Shown here: in pieces, positions 1 to 8,797 of the stretch
Numbering within the stretch: the first letter of the stretch is position 1
Layout of the letters: each line of letters opens with the position of its first letter
DNA from: Hyphomicrobiales bacterium
Lineage (GTDB): Bacteria; Pseudomonadota; Alphaproteobacteria; Rhizobiales; Aestuariivirgaceae
Direction of reading: 5' to 3'
NCBI GenBank assembly: GCA_026982665.1
Contig: JALSGQ010000025.1
Coordinates: 1 to 45,666, forward strand
Length of the DNA stretch: 45,666 nucleotides
Made by a program: the position numbers and the translations under genes
Notes under the pieces: generated by a model
The model's input: the letters and a program-made list of their open reading frames with translations, nothing else
Database searches by the model: none
Told to the model about the DNA's origin: nothing

Positions 1-1
1 A

Positions 2-1078
2 ATGACGGCCGCCGATGCCCCGGCAGCCCCTCATGCCGATGCTCATGGTGCAACGGAAGCTGCCAGTTCTGCCTCTGGCGCTGCCAGTTCTGCCTCTGGC
101 GCTGCCAGTTCTGCCGCTGGCGTTGCCAGTTCTGCCGCTGGCGTTGCCGGACTGCCGCCTGCCACCGCCATGCGTCGCAACCTGTTGCCCGGCATGCATG
201 CCCCCATGCGCACCTTCCTGGTGGCGGTGGCGGTGATGGTCTATCTGGCCACGCTGGCTGCTGCCGCGGTGCTGCTGGTGCGCCTGGCCACGGCGGAATG
301 GACGGCCGGCGTGGTATCGGAAGCCACTGCCCAGCTTCTGCCGCAACAGGACGAGGATGCCGCCGCCCTGCTGGCGCGTGCAGAAAAGGCTGCCGCTGTC
401 CTGCGCGCCCAGCCCGGCGTGCAGGATGCGCGTGTCTTCGACATGCGGCAGACCCGCGCCCTGCTGCGCCCATGGCTGGGCAGCGCCGGGCTTGAGGCCG
501 ATCTGCCGCTGCCGGCGCTCATCGCCATCAGCCTCGACCCTCGCCAGCCGGCTGATGCGGCAACACTGCAACAGGCACTGGACGCCGCCGGCTTTGCCGC
601 CGTGCAGGTGGATGCACATGGCCGCTGGGTGCGCGAGCTGGCAGATCTTTCCAGCACCGCCCTGTGGCTGGGCATGCTGGTGCTGGCGCTGCTGGTGGTC
701 GCCCTGGTGCTGCTGGTAACCCAGGCCGCCCGCGCCGCGCTGCAGGCCAACCGCGAGACATTGCAGGTGCTGCACCTCATCGGCGCGCAGGATCGCTTCA
801 TCGCCCGCCTGGTGCAGCGCCATTTCCTGCGCACCTCCCTGCTGGCCGCGCTGGGCGGCGCGCTGGCCGCCATTGCCACCCTGCTGCTGCTGGCGCTGCT
901 GGCACCTGCCGCCGGCATGGGAGAGAGCATCATCAACCTGCTGTTCCGGGCCGGGCAGGACACGCTGCAAGCCTACGTCTTCTGGCTGCTCATCGTCATC
1001 ATCACCATGCTCATCTCGCTCACCACCGCGCGCATTGCCGCCATGCGCATCCTTGCCGACATGTTCCGCAACCACTGA
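2..1078 (+). CDS. ftsX: Cell-division ABC transporter permease FtsX
   Basis: FtsX is the inner-membrane half of FtsEX, which couples divisome assembly to activation of peptidoglycan hydrolases. The 358-residue product has the FtsX plan: an N-terminal cytoplasmic part, a first membrane helix at about 72-94, a periplasmic domain at about 95-218, and three more helices at about 220-242, 279-302 and 323-345. The stretch VLHLIGAQDRFIARL before the third helix is characteristic of the family. The first about 60 residues are unusually long and built of Ala/Ser repeats. The ATG at 2 is part of an ATGA, the usual overlap with an upstream ftsE stop, but ftsE is outside the window, so the start cannot be confirmed. 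plsC follows 39 bp downstream on the same strand. Confidence 0.85.
   Translation: MTAADAPAAPHADAHGATEAASSASGAASSASGAASSAAGVASSAAGVAGLPPATAMRRNLLPGMHAPMRTFLVAVAVMVYLATLAAAAVLLVRLATAEWTAGVVSEATAQLLPQQDEDAAALLARAEKAAAVLRAQPGVQDARVFDMRQTRALLRPWLGSAGLEADLPLPALIAISLDPRQPADAATLQQALDAAGFAAVQVDAHGRWVRELADLSSTALWLGMLVLALLVVALVLLVTQAARAALQANRETLQVLHLIGAQDRFIARLVQRHFLRTSLLAALGGALAAIATLLLLALLAPAAGMGESIINLLFRAGQDTLQAYVFWLLIVIITMLISLTTARIAAMRILADMFRNH
59..142 (+). repeat. Four tandem 21-bp repeats inside ftsX
   Basis: Units at 59-79, 80-100, 101-121 and 122-142. Units 1 and 2 are identical; units 3 and 4 differ at a few bases. Each unit encodes seven residues, AASSASG or AASSAAG/VASSAAG. Because the unit is a multiple of three, copy-number change would lengthen or shorten the cytoplasmic N-terminus of FtsX without a frameshift. 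Confidence 0.9.
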
Positions 1079-1117
1079 CGCCAACCGATGAAAGGCTGAC
1101 GACAGACCACACGGACA

Positions 1118-1981
1118 ATGCACGAGAACAACCGCACATCCGCCACCACGCCGCCGGCGTCGGCACCAGAGGAGCCACCCGCCATCCGGCGACGGCTGAC
1201 AGCCGCAATCGTGCTGCGCTCCGTGGCGCTGAACGCCGCCTTCTACATTTCCTACCCGCTGGTGATGATCGGCGGCATCTTCTTCCTTGCCCTGCCACGC
1301 CGCCATGCCATGGCCGCACTGCGCTGGTGGTCGCGCGTGTTCATAGCCATGTGCCGCCACCTGGGCGGCATCGAGCTGCGCATCGAGGGACGCGAGCATT
1401 TGCCAACAGAACCCACTGCCCTGCTGGTGGCCGGCAAGCACCAGTCGTTCTGGGAGACCTTTGCGCTGTTTCACCTGTTCCCCGATCCGGCCATCGTGCT
1501 GAAGCGCGAGCTGGGTTTCATTCCGCTGGTGGGATGGTTCCTGCGCAAGTTCCGCATGATCATGGTGGCGCGCGAGGCCGGGCCGAAGGCGCTGAAGGAC
1601 CTGGTGCGGCAGGGGCAGGAGGCCGTGGCCGCCAACCGCCAGATCATCATCTTTCCGGAGGGCCACCGCATGCATCCACTGGCCGCGCCAGACTACAAGC
1701 CTGGCGTGGCGGCGCTGTATGGCCGGCTGGGCGTGGCCTGCGTGCCGTTTGCGCTGAATGCCGGTGTGTTCTGGCCACGCCGCACCTTCTGGCGCTGGCC
1801 CGGCACCATCACCGTGCGCTTCCTGCCAGCCATCGAGCCGGGCCTGAACCGGCGCGATTTCATGCAGCGACTGCAACAGGCCATAGAACCCGCCACACAG
1901 GAGCTGGTGGAAGAAGGGCTGCGGCAACTGGACGATGCCGGTCTGCTGCACGAACCACCGCCACCGCGCGCAAGGACATGA
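1118..1981 (+). CDS. plsC: 1-acyl-sn-glycerol-3-phosphate acyltransferase (PlsC family)
   Basis: Transfers an acyl chain to lysophosphatidic acid to make phosphatidic acid at the inner membrane. The 287-residue protein has a hydrophobic segment at about 37-60. The catalytic motif I reads KHQSFWET (His108), so the acidic residue is Glu113 (HX4E) rather than the common Asp. Motif III is FPEGHR (179-184), where many members have FPEGTR. Substrate-pocket regions lie between them. It follows ftsX on the same strand, a frequent alphaproteobacterial arrangement. No clear Shine-Dalgarno precedes the ATG. It converges on the next gene across 43 bp. Confidence 0.87.
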   Translation: MHENNRTSATTPPASAPEEPPAIRRRLTAAIVLRSVALNAAFYISYPLVMIGGIFFLALPRRHAMAALRWWSRVFIAMCRHLGGIELRIEGREHLPTEPTALLVAGKHQSFWETFALFHLFPDPAIVLKRELGFIPLVGWFLRKFRMIMVAREAGPKALKDLVRQGQEAVAANRQIIIFPEGHRMHPLAAPDYKPGVAALYGRLGVACVPFALNAGVFWPRRTFWRWPGTITVRFLPAIEPGLNRRDFMQRLQQAIEPATQELVEEGLRQLDDAGLLHEPPPPRART

Positions 1982-2024
1982 CTCCTTCGCAGGCAATCAC
2001 CTGCATGCACGCAATGGCTGGCCG

Positions 2025-2345
2025 TCATTCCACCACCACCGCCGTGCCGGCAGCCGTAACCATCAGCATGGAACCACCCTGCCCCACGGCCTCGTAGTCG
2101 ATATCCACGCCGATGACGGCATTGCAGCCCAGCGCCTGTGCCCGCTCCGCCATCTCGCGCAGGGCCTCCTCCCGTGCATCGTTCAGCACCTTCTCGTAAC
2201 CGGCAGCACGCCCGCCGACGAAGTCGCGAATGGAGGCGAAGAGATCGCGAAACACGTTTGCCCCCATGATGGCCTCACCGGCGACGATTCCGCGATATTC
2301 GATGATGCGCTTGCCCTCGATGGAATTGGTGGTGGTGATGAGCAT
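2025..2345 (-). CDS. YbjQ/UPF0145 family protein
   Basis: A 106-residue protein of the YbjQ-like family, a small pentamer-forming domain of unsettled function sometimes called a heavy-metal-binding domain. The family pattern is clear: N-terminal [13 protein letters not shown], then a central [14 protein letters not shown] and a C-terminal [15 protein letters not shown] with the tail [13 protein letters not shown]. The start at 2345 is preferred over an in-frame upstream codon because GAGAGAGAAG sits just before it and the family begins at this Met. It is downstream of moeA on the same strand (50 bp gap) and may be co-transcribed. Function is not known. Confidence 0.82.
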   Translation of the reverse strand: MLITTTNSIEGKRIIEYRGIVAGEAIMGANVFRDLFASIRDFVGGRAAGYEKVLNDAREEALREMAERAQALGCNAVIGVDIDYEAVGQGGSMLMVTAAGTAVVVE

Positions 2346-2395
2346 GCTTCTCTCTCGCCTTTCGCAAGTCTGGCCCCAGGGAACACCCCCATCCC

Positions 2396-3691
2396 TCACT
2401 TCGGCCCGATGCCGAAGGCACCAAAGGGAATGAACCGCACCATGTCGCCGGGCGCGACGTGATCCGGTTCCTCGGTGATCTCGATCAGCCCCGTGGCCGC
2501 CACCGCCGAGGAGATGAGGCCGGAACCGTCCTTCATGAAGCGCCGCACCACCGTGCGCCCGTTCTCGTCCGTCTCCAGCCAGCCGCGCAGGAACTCCCGC
2601 CGCCCGGTCTTGCGCCGCTTCATCTCGAACCCGGCAGGCAAAATGATACGCTCCGGCTCCTTCCAGTCATGCCCGGCCAGGCCGGAGAGCAGCGGCCAGC
2701 CATAGACGAGAAAGGTAACGAAGGCCGCCACCGGGTTGCCCGGCAGCCCCAGGTACACCGTATCATCACCGATCTGCCCGAAGGCAATGGGCTTGCCGGG
2801 CTTGATGGCCAGCCGCCAGCCATGCAGCACCCCCAGCTTGCGCGCGGTTTCGGCCATGTAATCGGCCTCGCCGGTGGAAATGCCGGCGGAGGTGATGATC
2901 ACGTCGCATTCATCCGCCGCCCGGCGGAAGGTTTCTTCCACCGCGTCGCGCTCATCCGGCAGGATGCCGAAGTCGATCACCTCCACCGGCAGCCCGGCCA
3001 GCGCCCCGCGCAGGATGAAGTGGTTGGCGTCATAGATGCGCCCGTCCGTGAACGGCTCGCCGGGGCGGATGATCTCGTCCCCGGTGGACATCAGCGCCAC
3101 CTTCAGCCGTTCGAACACCATCACGCGCGCCGTGCCGGTGGAGGCTATGGCCGCCAGCTCCGGCGGGCGCAGCCGCTGCCCGGCCCGCACCACTGCTTCA
3201 CCAGCGCGCTGATCCTCCCCCGCCGGGCGCACGTTGATGCCTTTCGGCACCCCGGCGGGAAACCGTGCCACGCCAGCCGCCTCGTCGTATTCCACATCCT
3301 CCTGCATGATGCAGGTATCCGCCCCTTCCGGCATTGGCGCGCCGGTGAAGATGCGCGCCACCGCCCCTTCGGGCAGCGGCTGCGGCACGTCTCCGGCGAA
3401 GATGGTCATGGCCACGGGCAGGGCCGTTTCCGCATCCGGTGCAAGGTCGGCATGGCGCACGGCAAAGCCGTCCATCGCCGCGTTGTCGAAGGCCGGAATG
3501 TTGCGCGGGGCAATCACGTCTTCTGCCAGCACCCGCCCCAGCGCATCTGCAAGCGCCACCTCCTCCGTGCCCACCACTGGTGCCACGCGCTCCTTCAGCA
3601 ACCGCATGGCCTCCGCATGCGGCATCAGCTTCTGCGACGGCGCGAAGCAGTCGTTGGCCAGGCGGCGCGGTGATCCTGATGACGTGCTCAT
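2396..3691 (-). CDS. moeA: Molybdopterin molybdenumtransferase MoeA
   Basis: Inserts molybdate into adenylylated molybdopterin, the last general step of molybdenum cofactor synthesis. The 431 residues show the MoeA domains: a linker beginning with [14 protein letters not shown] and [15 protein letters not shown] (about 46-78), a beta-barrel region, then the MPT-binding fold with LMSTGDEI (about 200-207), [13 protein letters not shown] (about 267-279), KPGKPIAFG (about 298-306) and [13 protein letters not shown] (about 315-327), followed by a C-terminal barrel. The start overlaps the mobB stop by ATGA, so the two are translated from one message, matching their shared pathway. Confidence 0.95.
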   Translation of the reverse strand: MSTSSGSPRRLANDCFAPSQKLMPHAEAMRLLKERVAPVVGTEEVALADALGRVLAEDVIAPRNIPAFDNAAMDGFAVRHADLAPDAETALPVAMTIFAGDVPQPLPEGAVARIFTGAPMPEGADTCIMQEDVEYDEAAGVARFPAGVPKGINVRPAGEDQRAGEAVVRAGQRLRPPELAAIASTGTARVMVFERLKVALMSTGDEIIRPGEPFTDGRIYDANHFILRGALAGLPVEVIDFGILPDERDAVEETFRRAADECDVIITSAGISTGEADYMAETARKLGVLHGWRLAIKPGKPIAFGQIGDDTVYLGLPGNPVAAFVTFLVYGWPLLSGLAGHDWKEPERIILPAGFEMKRRKTGRREFLRGWLETDENGRTVVRRFMKDGSGLISSAVAATGLIEITEEPDHVAPGDMVRFIPFGAFGIGPK

Positions 3692-4227
3692 GACTTCTCC
3701 AGCTTCAGCAGCGTGCTGATGAAATCGGCAATGACGGCAATGTCATCCCGATGAAACACCGGCAGATGCGGGTGCGTCAACGCTCCGCTGGCGGCAATGG
3801 CCACGATGCGCCCGTCCCGCTGCGCCAGCAGGGGCCGCCCGCTGGTTACGTCATGCACTTCCATCTTGGGAAAGTCGCCATCGCGGTTGCTTTCCACCAG
3901 CACCAGGTCGGCCTTGCCCAGATGCGGCAGCACCGCCTCGACGGGCGGACGCGGCTGGCCCTCCTCCAGCTCGTGAAACACCGCCCAGCGCCAGGGGCTG
4001 ACCACCGCCACATCACGCGCCCCCGCCTGCCGGTGCCGCCAGCTGTCGCGGCCCTCCTGATCCACCTCTATTTCGCAATGGGCATATTTCACCGTCGCCA
4101 CCCGCAGGCCGCGGCGGGAAAACTCCTCCACCAGCCGGCACACCAGCGTCGTCTTGCCGCTGTTCTTGTGGCCAACGAAGCCGAAAACGGGAATGCCATG
4201 AATGCGCTCGGGCATGGCGGGCACCAC
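3688..4227 (-). CDS. mobB: Molybdopterin-guanine dinucleotide biosynthesis adaptor MobB
   Basis: P-loop GTP-binding accessory protein for molybdenum cofactor maturation. The 179 residues contain a Walker A GHKNSGKTT at 19-27, then the family's KYAHCEIEVDQEGRDSWRHRQAGA segment, in which most relatives have KHAHH, and LVLVESNRDGDFPKMEVH where the usual sequence is VEGFK. The predicted start is a GTG at 4227; an ATG at 4215 is an equally possible start and neither has a good Shine-Dalgarno. It overlaps moeA by ATGA. No mobA is present in the window. Confidence 0.9.
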   Translation of the reverse strand: MVPAMPERIHGIPVFGFVGHKNSGKTTLVCRLVEEFSRRGLRVATVKYAHCEIEVDQEGRDSWRHRQAGARDVAVVSPWRWAVFHELEEGQPRPPVEAVLPHLGKADLVLVESNRDGDFPKMEVHDVTSGRPLLAQRDGRIVAIAASGALTHPHLPVFHRDDIAVIADFISTLLKLEKS

Positions 4228-4263
4228 AGGGGAGAAGAGCTCACATCAGCTGCCGGCGGCAGC

Positions 4264-4551
4264 TCAGGCCGGCACCTCGTCCGGCGTGCGCGCGGTGATG
4301 GCCAGCGCATGCACCCGCTCGCGCAGCAGCTCGGCCAGCGCCTCGTTCACCATGCGGTGGCGCTGCACCAGCGGCTGCCCGGCAAAGGCCTCCGACACGA
4401 TGATGACGCGAAAGTGCGATTCGCCGTCCGGATGCGCGCCGGAATGCCCGGCATGGCGATGCGATTCGTCGATCACCTCCAGGTGCTGCGGGTTGAAGGC
4501 AGCCTTCAGCGCCTCTTCCATCTGCCGCCCCACGGGGCCGAGATTGCTCAT
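4264..4551 (-). CDS. bolA: BolA family protein
   Basis: A 95-residue BolA protein. BolA proteins act with monothiol glutaredoxins in iron-sulfur handling, or as regulators of envelope genes. Features seen are HLEVIDESHRHAGHSG, ESHFRVIIVSEAFAGQP, the conserved QRHRMVNEALAELL and the C-terminal HALAITARTP. The ATG at 4551 is chosen because it lies at the family start and has CAGGGAG about 9 nt upstream; the open frame continues much further upstream but only as an artefact. It lies 77 bp downstream of accA and 36 bp before mobB. The only glutaredoxin here, grxC, is dithiol and distant, so the partner is elsewhere. Confidence 0.9.
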   Translation of the reverse strand: MSNLGPVGRQMEEALKAAFNPQHLEVIDESHRHAGHSGAHPDGESHFRVIIVSEAFAGQPLVQRHRMVNEALAELLRERVHALAITARTPDEVPA

Positions 4552-4628
4552 GACAAAACTCCCTGAAACCGATTCACCGGGATGCCTGCTCCTGCCATCA
4601 GGCAGTCTGTGCCCGGCAACCACGGGCA

Positions 4629-5594
4629 TCAACCCAGGTTCCGGCCAATGGCAAGGAACTTCTCCTTGCGCTGCTTGCGCACGGCCTCCGGCTCCATCTC
4701 CGCGAACTCCCGCAGCGAGCGGGCAATGGCCTCGCCCACCTGCTCGATGACGGCATCCGGCGCGCGGTGCGCCCCGCCCAAGGGTTCCTCGATGATCTCG
4801 TCGATGACGCCCAGCTCCTTCAGATCCTGCGCGGTGAGCTTCAGCGCCTTCGCCGCCGTTTCCGCCTTGGTCGAATCGCGCCACAGGATGGAGGCCGCCC
4901 CCTCCGGCGAGATGACCGAATAGATGGAATGCTCCAGCATCAGCACGCGGTTGGCCGTGGCCAGCGCCACCGCGCCGCCGGAGCCGCCCTCGCCGATGAT
5001 GGTGGCGATCAGCGGCGTGCCCAGCGTCAGGCAGCGCTCGGTGGAGCGCGCAATGGCCTCCGCCTGCCCGCGCTCCTCCGCGCCAACGCCGGGGTAGGCC
5101 CCCGCCGTGTCGATGAAGGTGAGCACCGGCATCTGAAAGCGCTCGGCCATGTCCATCAGCCGCACCGCCTTGCGATAGCCCTCGGGCCGCGCCATGCCGA
5201 AGTTGTGCTTCACGCGCGACTGCGTATCATTGCCCTTCTCCTGGCCGATGACCATGACAGGCTGCCCGCGAAACCACCCCGGCCCGCCGATGATGGCATG
5301 ATCCTCGGCAAACTTGCGATCACCGGCCAGTGGCGTGAAGCCCTCGATCAGCGCATTGATGTAGTCGAGCGCATGCGGGCGCTCCGGGTGGCGTGCAACC
5401 TGCGTCTTCTGCCACGGATCCAGCTTGCGGTAGAGGTCGGCCAGCGCCTTCTCCACCTTGGCCTGAAGCTGCGCCACTTCCTCGTCTATGTTGATGCTGT
5501 CCTCTTCCGCCTCCTCGGCGGAGAGGGAACGCAGCTCGGCGATCTTGCCTTCCAGCTCGGCGATTTTCGTCTCGAAGTCGAGGTAGGTCTTCAT
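4629..5594 (-). CDS. accA: Acetyl-CoA carboxylase carboxyltransferase subunit alpha
   Basis: Alpha subunit of the carboxyltransferase that moves CO2 from biotin to acetyl-CoA, giving malonyl-CoA for fatty acid synthesis; it works with AccD, absent here. The 321 residues begin [18 protein letters not shown], the standard coiled N-terminus, and carry [41 protein letters not shown] and [12 protein letters not shown], the carboxyltransferase core. Length is typical. The ATG at 5594 is preferred to an in-frame upstream Met because the family starts here, although the ribosome site is weak. Upstream on the same strand is xerD, a common alphaproteobacterial order. Confidence 0.96.
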   Translation of the reverse strand: MKTYLDFETKIAELEGKIAELRSLSAEEAEEDSINIDEEVAQLQAKVEKALADLYRKLDPWQKTQVARHPERPHALDYINALIEGFTPLAGDRKFAEDHAIIGGPGWFRGQPVMVIGQEKGNDTQSRVKHNFGMARPEGYRKAVRLMDMAERFQMPVLTFIDTAGAYPGVGAEERGQAEAIARSTERCLTLGTPLIATIIGEGGSGGAVALATANRVLMLEHSIYSVISPEGAASILWRDSTKAETAAKALKLTAQDLKELGVIDEIIEEPLGGAHRAPDAVIEQVGEAIARSLREFAEMEPEAVRKQRKEKFLAIGRNLG

Positions 5595-5715
5595 GCGCCC
5601 GGCCCATGTGAAACGGTTGCCCCCGTCGGCATGCCCCTGAACGCGCACTGGCGCGCCGGAGCCTGCCGCCGATTGTGATGGGCGTGGCGGCAGCGCTTGT
5701 CAACTCTTCATCCGT

Positions 5716-6825
5716 TCATCCACGCACATCGCGCACACGGGCCAGCGGGTGATGCGCCTGCACCGTCTGCTGCAGCCGTTGCAGCCCCACGTGGGTGTAG
5801 ATCTGCGTGGTGGAGATGTCGGCATGGCCCAGCATCTGCTGCACGGCGCGCAGGTCGGCCCCGTTCTCCAGCAGGTGCGTGGCAAAGGCATGGCGCAGCA
5901 CGTGCGGCGACACCCGTTCCGGTGATATCCCTGCCCGCCCCGCCAGTTGCTTCAGAAGCTGGGCGAAGCGCTGGCGCGTCATGTGGCCGCTGCCGCCATG
6001 CGAGGGAAACAGCCAGCCCTGCTGCTTCAGCGAGCCTTTCCCGCCCTTCTGCTGTGCCACGGCATCCATTGCCTCGCGCAATTGTGCCAGCACTTCCAAT
6101 GCCCGCCCGGTGAGCGGCACCAGCCGTTCCTTGCCGCCCTTGCCCTTCACCCGCAACATTCGCGCGCGCGCATCCACATCGCGCTCCCGCAAGCCCACCA
6201 GCTCGGAGACGCGCAGGCCCGTGGCATACAAGAGTTCCAGCATGGCCAGCAGGCGCAGCGCCCGCAATCGCGCCTTCTCCGTGCCCGCCTGCTTGACCGC
6301 CTGCTCCGCCGCCTCGAACAGCCGCTCCACTTCCTGCATGGACAGCACCTTCGGCAGGCTGCGGGCCTTGCGCGGGCTGTCCACGTGCTGCGCCGGGTTG
6401 ACGTCGCTGAAGCCCTCGCCATGGAGAAAGGCATGCAGCTGCCGAACGGCGGAAAGCCTGCGCGCCTGCGTGGAGCGCGCCAGCCCCTGCGCCGCCAGTG
6501 CCGCGATGAAATCGTGCAGGTGCTCCTCCGCCGCCGCATCCACGCTCACGCCGCGCTGCGCCAGGTGATCGGCATAATCGGAAAGGTCGCGCCGATAGGC
6601 GGCCAGCGTGTTCTGTGCCGCGTTGCGCTCCGCCGCCAGCATCTCCAGGAAGCGCTCGATGAGCTGTTCGCTGCGCGCCCGCGCCTGCCGCCGCGCATCC
6701 GTTTCCTCCACCGCCGCCTCGGCCATGGCATCGGCGGTTTGCATCATGCCGGATGCCGGGTCCACCGCGGCAGCAGCCATGCCGGCCACCAGGCGCGCAT
6801 CAGGGCAGGTCCTTGAGCGGGGCAT
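5716..6825 (-). CDS. xerD: Site-specific tyrosine recombinase XerD
   Basis: Chromosome dimer-resolving recombinase acting with XerC at dif. The catalytic set is complete: Arg205 in ATGLRVSEL, a Lys in the KGKGGKERLVPL beta-hairpin (about 227-232), His308 and Arg311 in SPHVLRHAF, His334 in MLGHADISTTQIYTH and the Tyr343 nucleophile. An N-terminal SAM-like domain spans about 50-145. At 369 residues it is some 60-70 longer than typical XerD. The start at 6825 has an AAGGAG 7 nt upstream but overlaps the preceding small gene by 26 bp; an ATG at 6780 gives no overlap. Housekeeping neighbours (accA, aroK) argue for XerD rather than a mobile integrase. Confidence 0.88.
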   Translation of the reverse strand: MPRSRTCPDARLVAGMAAAAVDPASGMMQTADAMAEAAVEETDARRQARARSEQLIERFLEMLAAERNAAQNTLAAYRRDLSDYADHLAQRGVSVDAAAEEHLHDFIAALAAQGLARSTQARRLSAVRQLHAFLHGEGFSDVNPAQHVDSPRKARSLPKVLSMQEVERLFEAAEQAVKQAGTEKARLRALRLLAMLELLYATGLRVSELVGLRERDVDARARMLRVKGKGGKERLVPLTGRALEVLAQLREAMDAVAQQKGGKGSLKQQGWLFPSHGGSGHMTRQRFAQLLKQLAGRAGISPERVSPHVLRHAFATHLLENGADLRAVQQMLGHADISTTQIYTHVGLQRLQQTVQAHHPLARVRDVRG

Positions 6826-6949
6826 TGGAAAGCTCCTTCACCACCTCCTTCGGCTGGGGCGGCATGCTGGCCAGCATCCAGGCAGCCGCATAGACCCCTC
6901 CAATCAACCCGCCAATGATTAAGAGAAAGCGAATGGAATCCGGAATCAT
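6800..6949 (-). CDS. Small membrane protein upstream of xerD
   Basis: A 49-residue protein: an N-terminal MIPDSIRFLLIIGG, a single membrane helix up to about residue 28 (YAAAWMLAS), then a short cytoplasmic or periplasmic tail PPQPKEVVKELSNAPLKDLP. Small proteins of this plan, ending in a PPxPxEVVK-type tail, are in my recollection often found between xerD and aroK in alphaproteobacteria; the function is unknown. A short AAGG lies close to the ATG at 6949. Its end overlaps the longest xerD start by 26 bp, and codons near its end double as the xerD ribosome site. It diverges from aroK. Confidence 0.7.
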   Translation of the reverse strand: MIPDSIRFLLIIGGLIGGVYAAAWMLASMPPQPKEVVKELSNAPLKDLP

Positions 6950-6992
6950 GACCTTGTGCATTCCCCCTTGCCGGATGGTAAGCCACCGCGCT

Positions 6993-7022
6993 TTGACCCA
7001 CGCCCCATTCCCGCGCTATGCA
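6993..7022 (+). promoter_or_regulatory. Candidate sigma-70 promoter for aroK-aroB
   Basis: TTGACC at 6993-6998 and TATGCA at 7017-7022, separated by 18 bp. The predicted start of transcription (about 7029) is only a few bases before the ATG at 7032, implying a leaderless or nearly leaderless message. The -10 is a weak match. Confidence 0.4.
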
Positions 7023-7031
7023 CACGGGACG

Positions 7032-7646
7032 ATGTATTATCGCAACATGGAACCCTGCATGTCCGGCAACAACCTAAAGGATTGCATCGCTGCAATCAAC
7101 GCGCGGCTGGGGGCGCGCTCCATCGTGCTCATCGGCCTGATGGGCGCGGGCAAGACCACCGTGGGTCGCCGCCTGGCCCAGCGCCTTGACCTGCCCTTCG
7201 TCGATGCCGATCACGAGATCGAGCAGGCGGCGGGCAAGAGCATCGAGGACATCTTCGCCGAGGACGGCGAGGACTTCTTCCGCCGCGGCGAGGAGCGCGT
7301 CATCGCCCGCCTGCTGGAAGACGGCCCGCAGGTGCTGGCCACCGGCGGCGGCGCGTGGATGAACGAGAACACCCGCCGCCGGGTGAGGGAGCATGGCATC
7401 TCCGTGTGGCTGAAGGCGGATCTGGACGTGCTGATGGAGCGCGTCTCGCGCCGCCCCGGCAGGCCGCTGCTGAAGGCGCCCGACCCGCGCGCGGTGATGC
7501 GGAAGCTGATGGATGAACGCTATCCCGTCTATGCAGAGGCCGACATCACCGTGGAAAGCCGCAACCGCCCGCATCACGTGATGGTCAGCGAGATCATCCG
7601 CGCACTGTGCGAACAACTCGCCGAACGGAACGAACAGAGCCGATGA
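7032..7646 (+). CDS. aroK: Shikimate kinase
   Basis: Phosphorylates shikimate at O3 with ATP in the chorismate pathway. The core is unmistakable: SIVLIGLMGAGKTTVGRRLAQRL (Walker A), FVDADHEIEQAAGKSIEDIFAEDGEDFFRRGEE (shikimate-binding), TGGGAW, and SRRPGRPLL in the lid. Three in-frame starts are possible: 7032, 7047 and 7059, none with a convincing Shine-Dalgarno. 7032 is chosen because a candidate -10 lies 9 nt before it, as expected for a leaderless transcript; 7059 (MSGNN) would give 195 residues, closer to the family norm. The stop overlaps the aroB start by ATGA, so aroK and aroB form one operon. Confidence 0.93.
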   Translation: MYYRNMEPCMSGNNLKDCIAAINARLGARSIVLIGLMGAGKTTVGRRLAQRLDLPFVDADHEIEQAAGKSIEDIFAEDGEDFFRRGEERVIARLLEDGPQVLATGGGAWMNENTRRRVREHGISVWLKADLDVLMERVSRRPGRPLLKAPDPRAVMRKLMDERYPVYAEADITVESRNRPHHVMVSEIIRALCEQLAERNEQSR

Positions 7647-8797
7647 GCACGCAATCGATAACATCAGCGGCAGAGACCACCATCGTGCCCGTGGCCGCGC
7701 CCGGCTGGCCGGATTACGACATCCACATCGGCCCCGGCCTGCTGCCGCGCGCCGGGGAGCTGATCGCCCCGCTGCTGGCGCGTCCGCGCACCTTCATCAT
7801 CACGGATGAAAACGTCGCTGCGCTGCACCTGCACACCCTGCAACAAAGCCTCGATGCCGCCGGCATCGCGCACGATGCGCTGGTGCTGCCCGCCGGCGAG
7901 GCCACCAAGAGCTGGGACAACCTGCAACGGGTGGTGGAGGCCCTGCTTGCCGCCGAGCTGGAGCGCGGCGATCACCTCATCGCCTTCGGTGGCGGCGTCA
8001 TCGGCGATCTTGCCGGGTTTGCCGCCGCCATCACCCGCCGCGGCATGCCCTTCATCCAGATCCCCACCACGTTGCTGGCGCAGGTGGACAGCTCCGTCGG
8101 CGGCAAGACCGGCATCAACTCGCCAACCCACGGCAAGAATCTCATCGGCGCCTTTCACCAGCCCGCCATCGTCATCGCCGACACCGGCGTGCTGAAGACC
8201 CTGCCGCGCCGCGAGCTGCTGGCCGGCTATGCCGAGGTGGTGAAATACGGCCTGCTCGGCGATGCTGATTTCTTCGCCTGGCTGGAAGAGCACGGCGCGC
8301 AGGTGCTGGCCTTCGACGAGGCGGCGCTGACGCAGGCCATTGCCACCTCCTGCCGGGCCAAGGCCGCCATCGTCAACGAGGATGCGCGCGAGAAGGGCCG
8401 CCGCGCCCTGCTCAACCTCGGCCATACCTTCGGCCACGCATGGGAAGCAGCCCTTGGCTATGACGGCACGCTGCTGCACGGCGAGGGCGTGGCCATCGGC
8501 ATGGTGCAGGCCTTCCGCTTTTCCGAGCGGCTGGGGCTGTGCCCGCCGGGCCGGGCGCAGCGCGTGGCCGCGCACCTTGAAGCTGTGGGCCTGCCGACGA
8601 GCCTGAAGCGCTACCTCAACCGCCTGCCGGGCGCGGAAGACCTGCTGGCGCTGATGCGACAGGACAAGAAGGCGCAAGCGGGCAGGCTGGTGTTCATCCT
8701 CGCCCGCGACATCGGCGAGGCCTTCATCGCCAAGGACGTGGCCGAGAGGGAAGTGCTCGCCTTCCTGCAAGACGAACTGAACGTGGCGAATACCTGA
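7643..8797 (+). CDS. aroB: 3-dehydroquinate synthase
   Basis: Converts DAHP to 3-dehydroquinate, the second step of the shikimate pathway, using NAD and a divalent metal. The 384 residues include GEATKSWDN, the nucleotide and substrate signature FGGGVIGDLAGFAAA followed by IPTTLLAQVDSSVGGKTGIN, and LNLGHTFGHAWEAALGY with metal-ligand histidines plus LLHGEGVAIGM. Translation starts at 7643 inside the aroK stop (ATGA), so the two pathway enzymes are coupled. The stop codon lies within the -35 element proposed for uvrB. Confidence 0.95.
   Translation: MSTQSITSAAETTIVPVAAPGWPDYDIHIGPGLLPRAGELIAPLLARPRTFIITDENVAALHLHTLQQSLDAAGIAHDALVLPAGEATKSWDNLQRVVEALLAAELERGDHLIAFGGGVIGDLAGFAAAITRRGMPFIQIPTTLLAQVDSSVGGKTGINSPTHGKNLIGAFHQPAIVIADTGVLKTLPRRELLAGYAEVVKYGLLGDADFFAWLEEHGAQVLAFDEAALTQAIATSCRAKAAIVNEDAREKGRRALLNLGHTFGHAWEAALGYDGTLLHGEGVAIGMVQAFRFSERLGLCPPGRAQRVAAHLEAVGLPTSLKRYLNRLPGAEDLLALMRQDKKAQAGRLVFILARDIGEAFIAKDVAEREVLAFLQDELNVANT

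Noticed and set aside
5663-5693. Terminator from the CTGCCGCC / GGCGGCAG inverted arms between accA and xerD
   Set aside because: No T-run on either strand and the gap is inside a same-strand gene series.
5716-6825. Tyrosine recombinase as a mobile-element integrase
   Set aside because: Neighbours are housekeeping genes, no att repeats or tRNA are near, and the sequence fits XerD.
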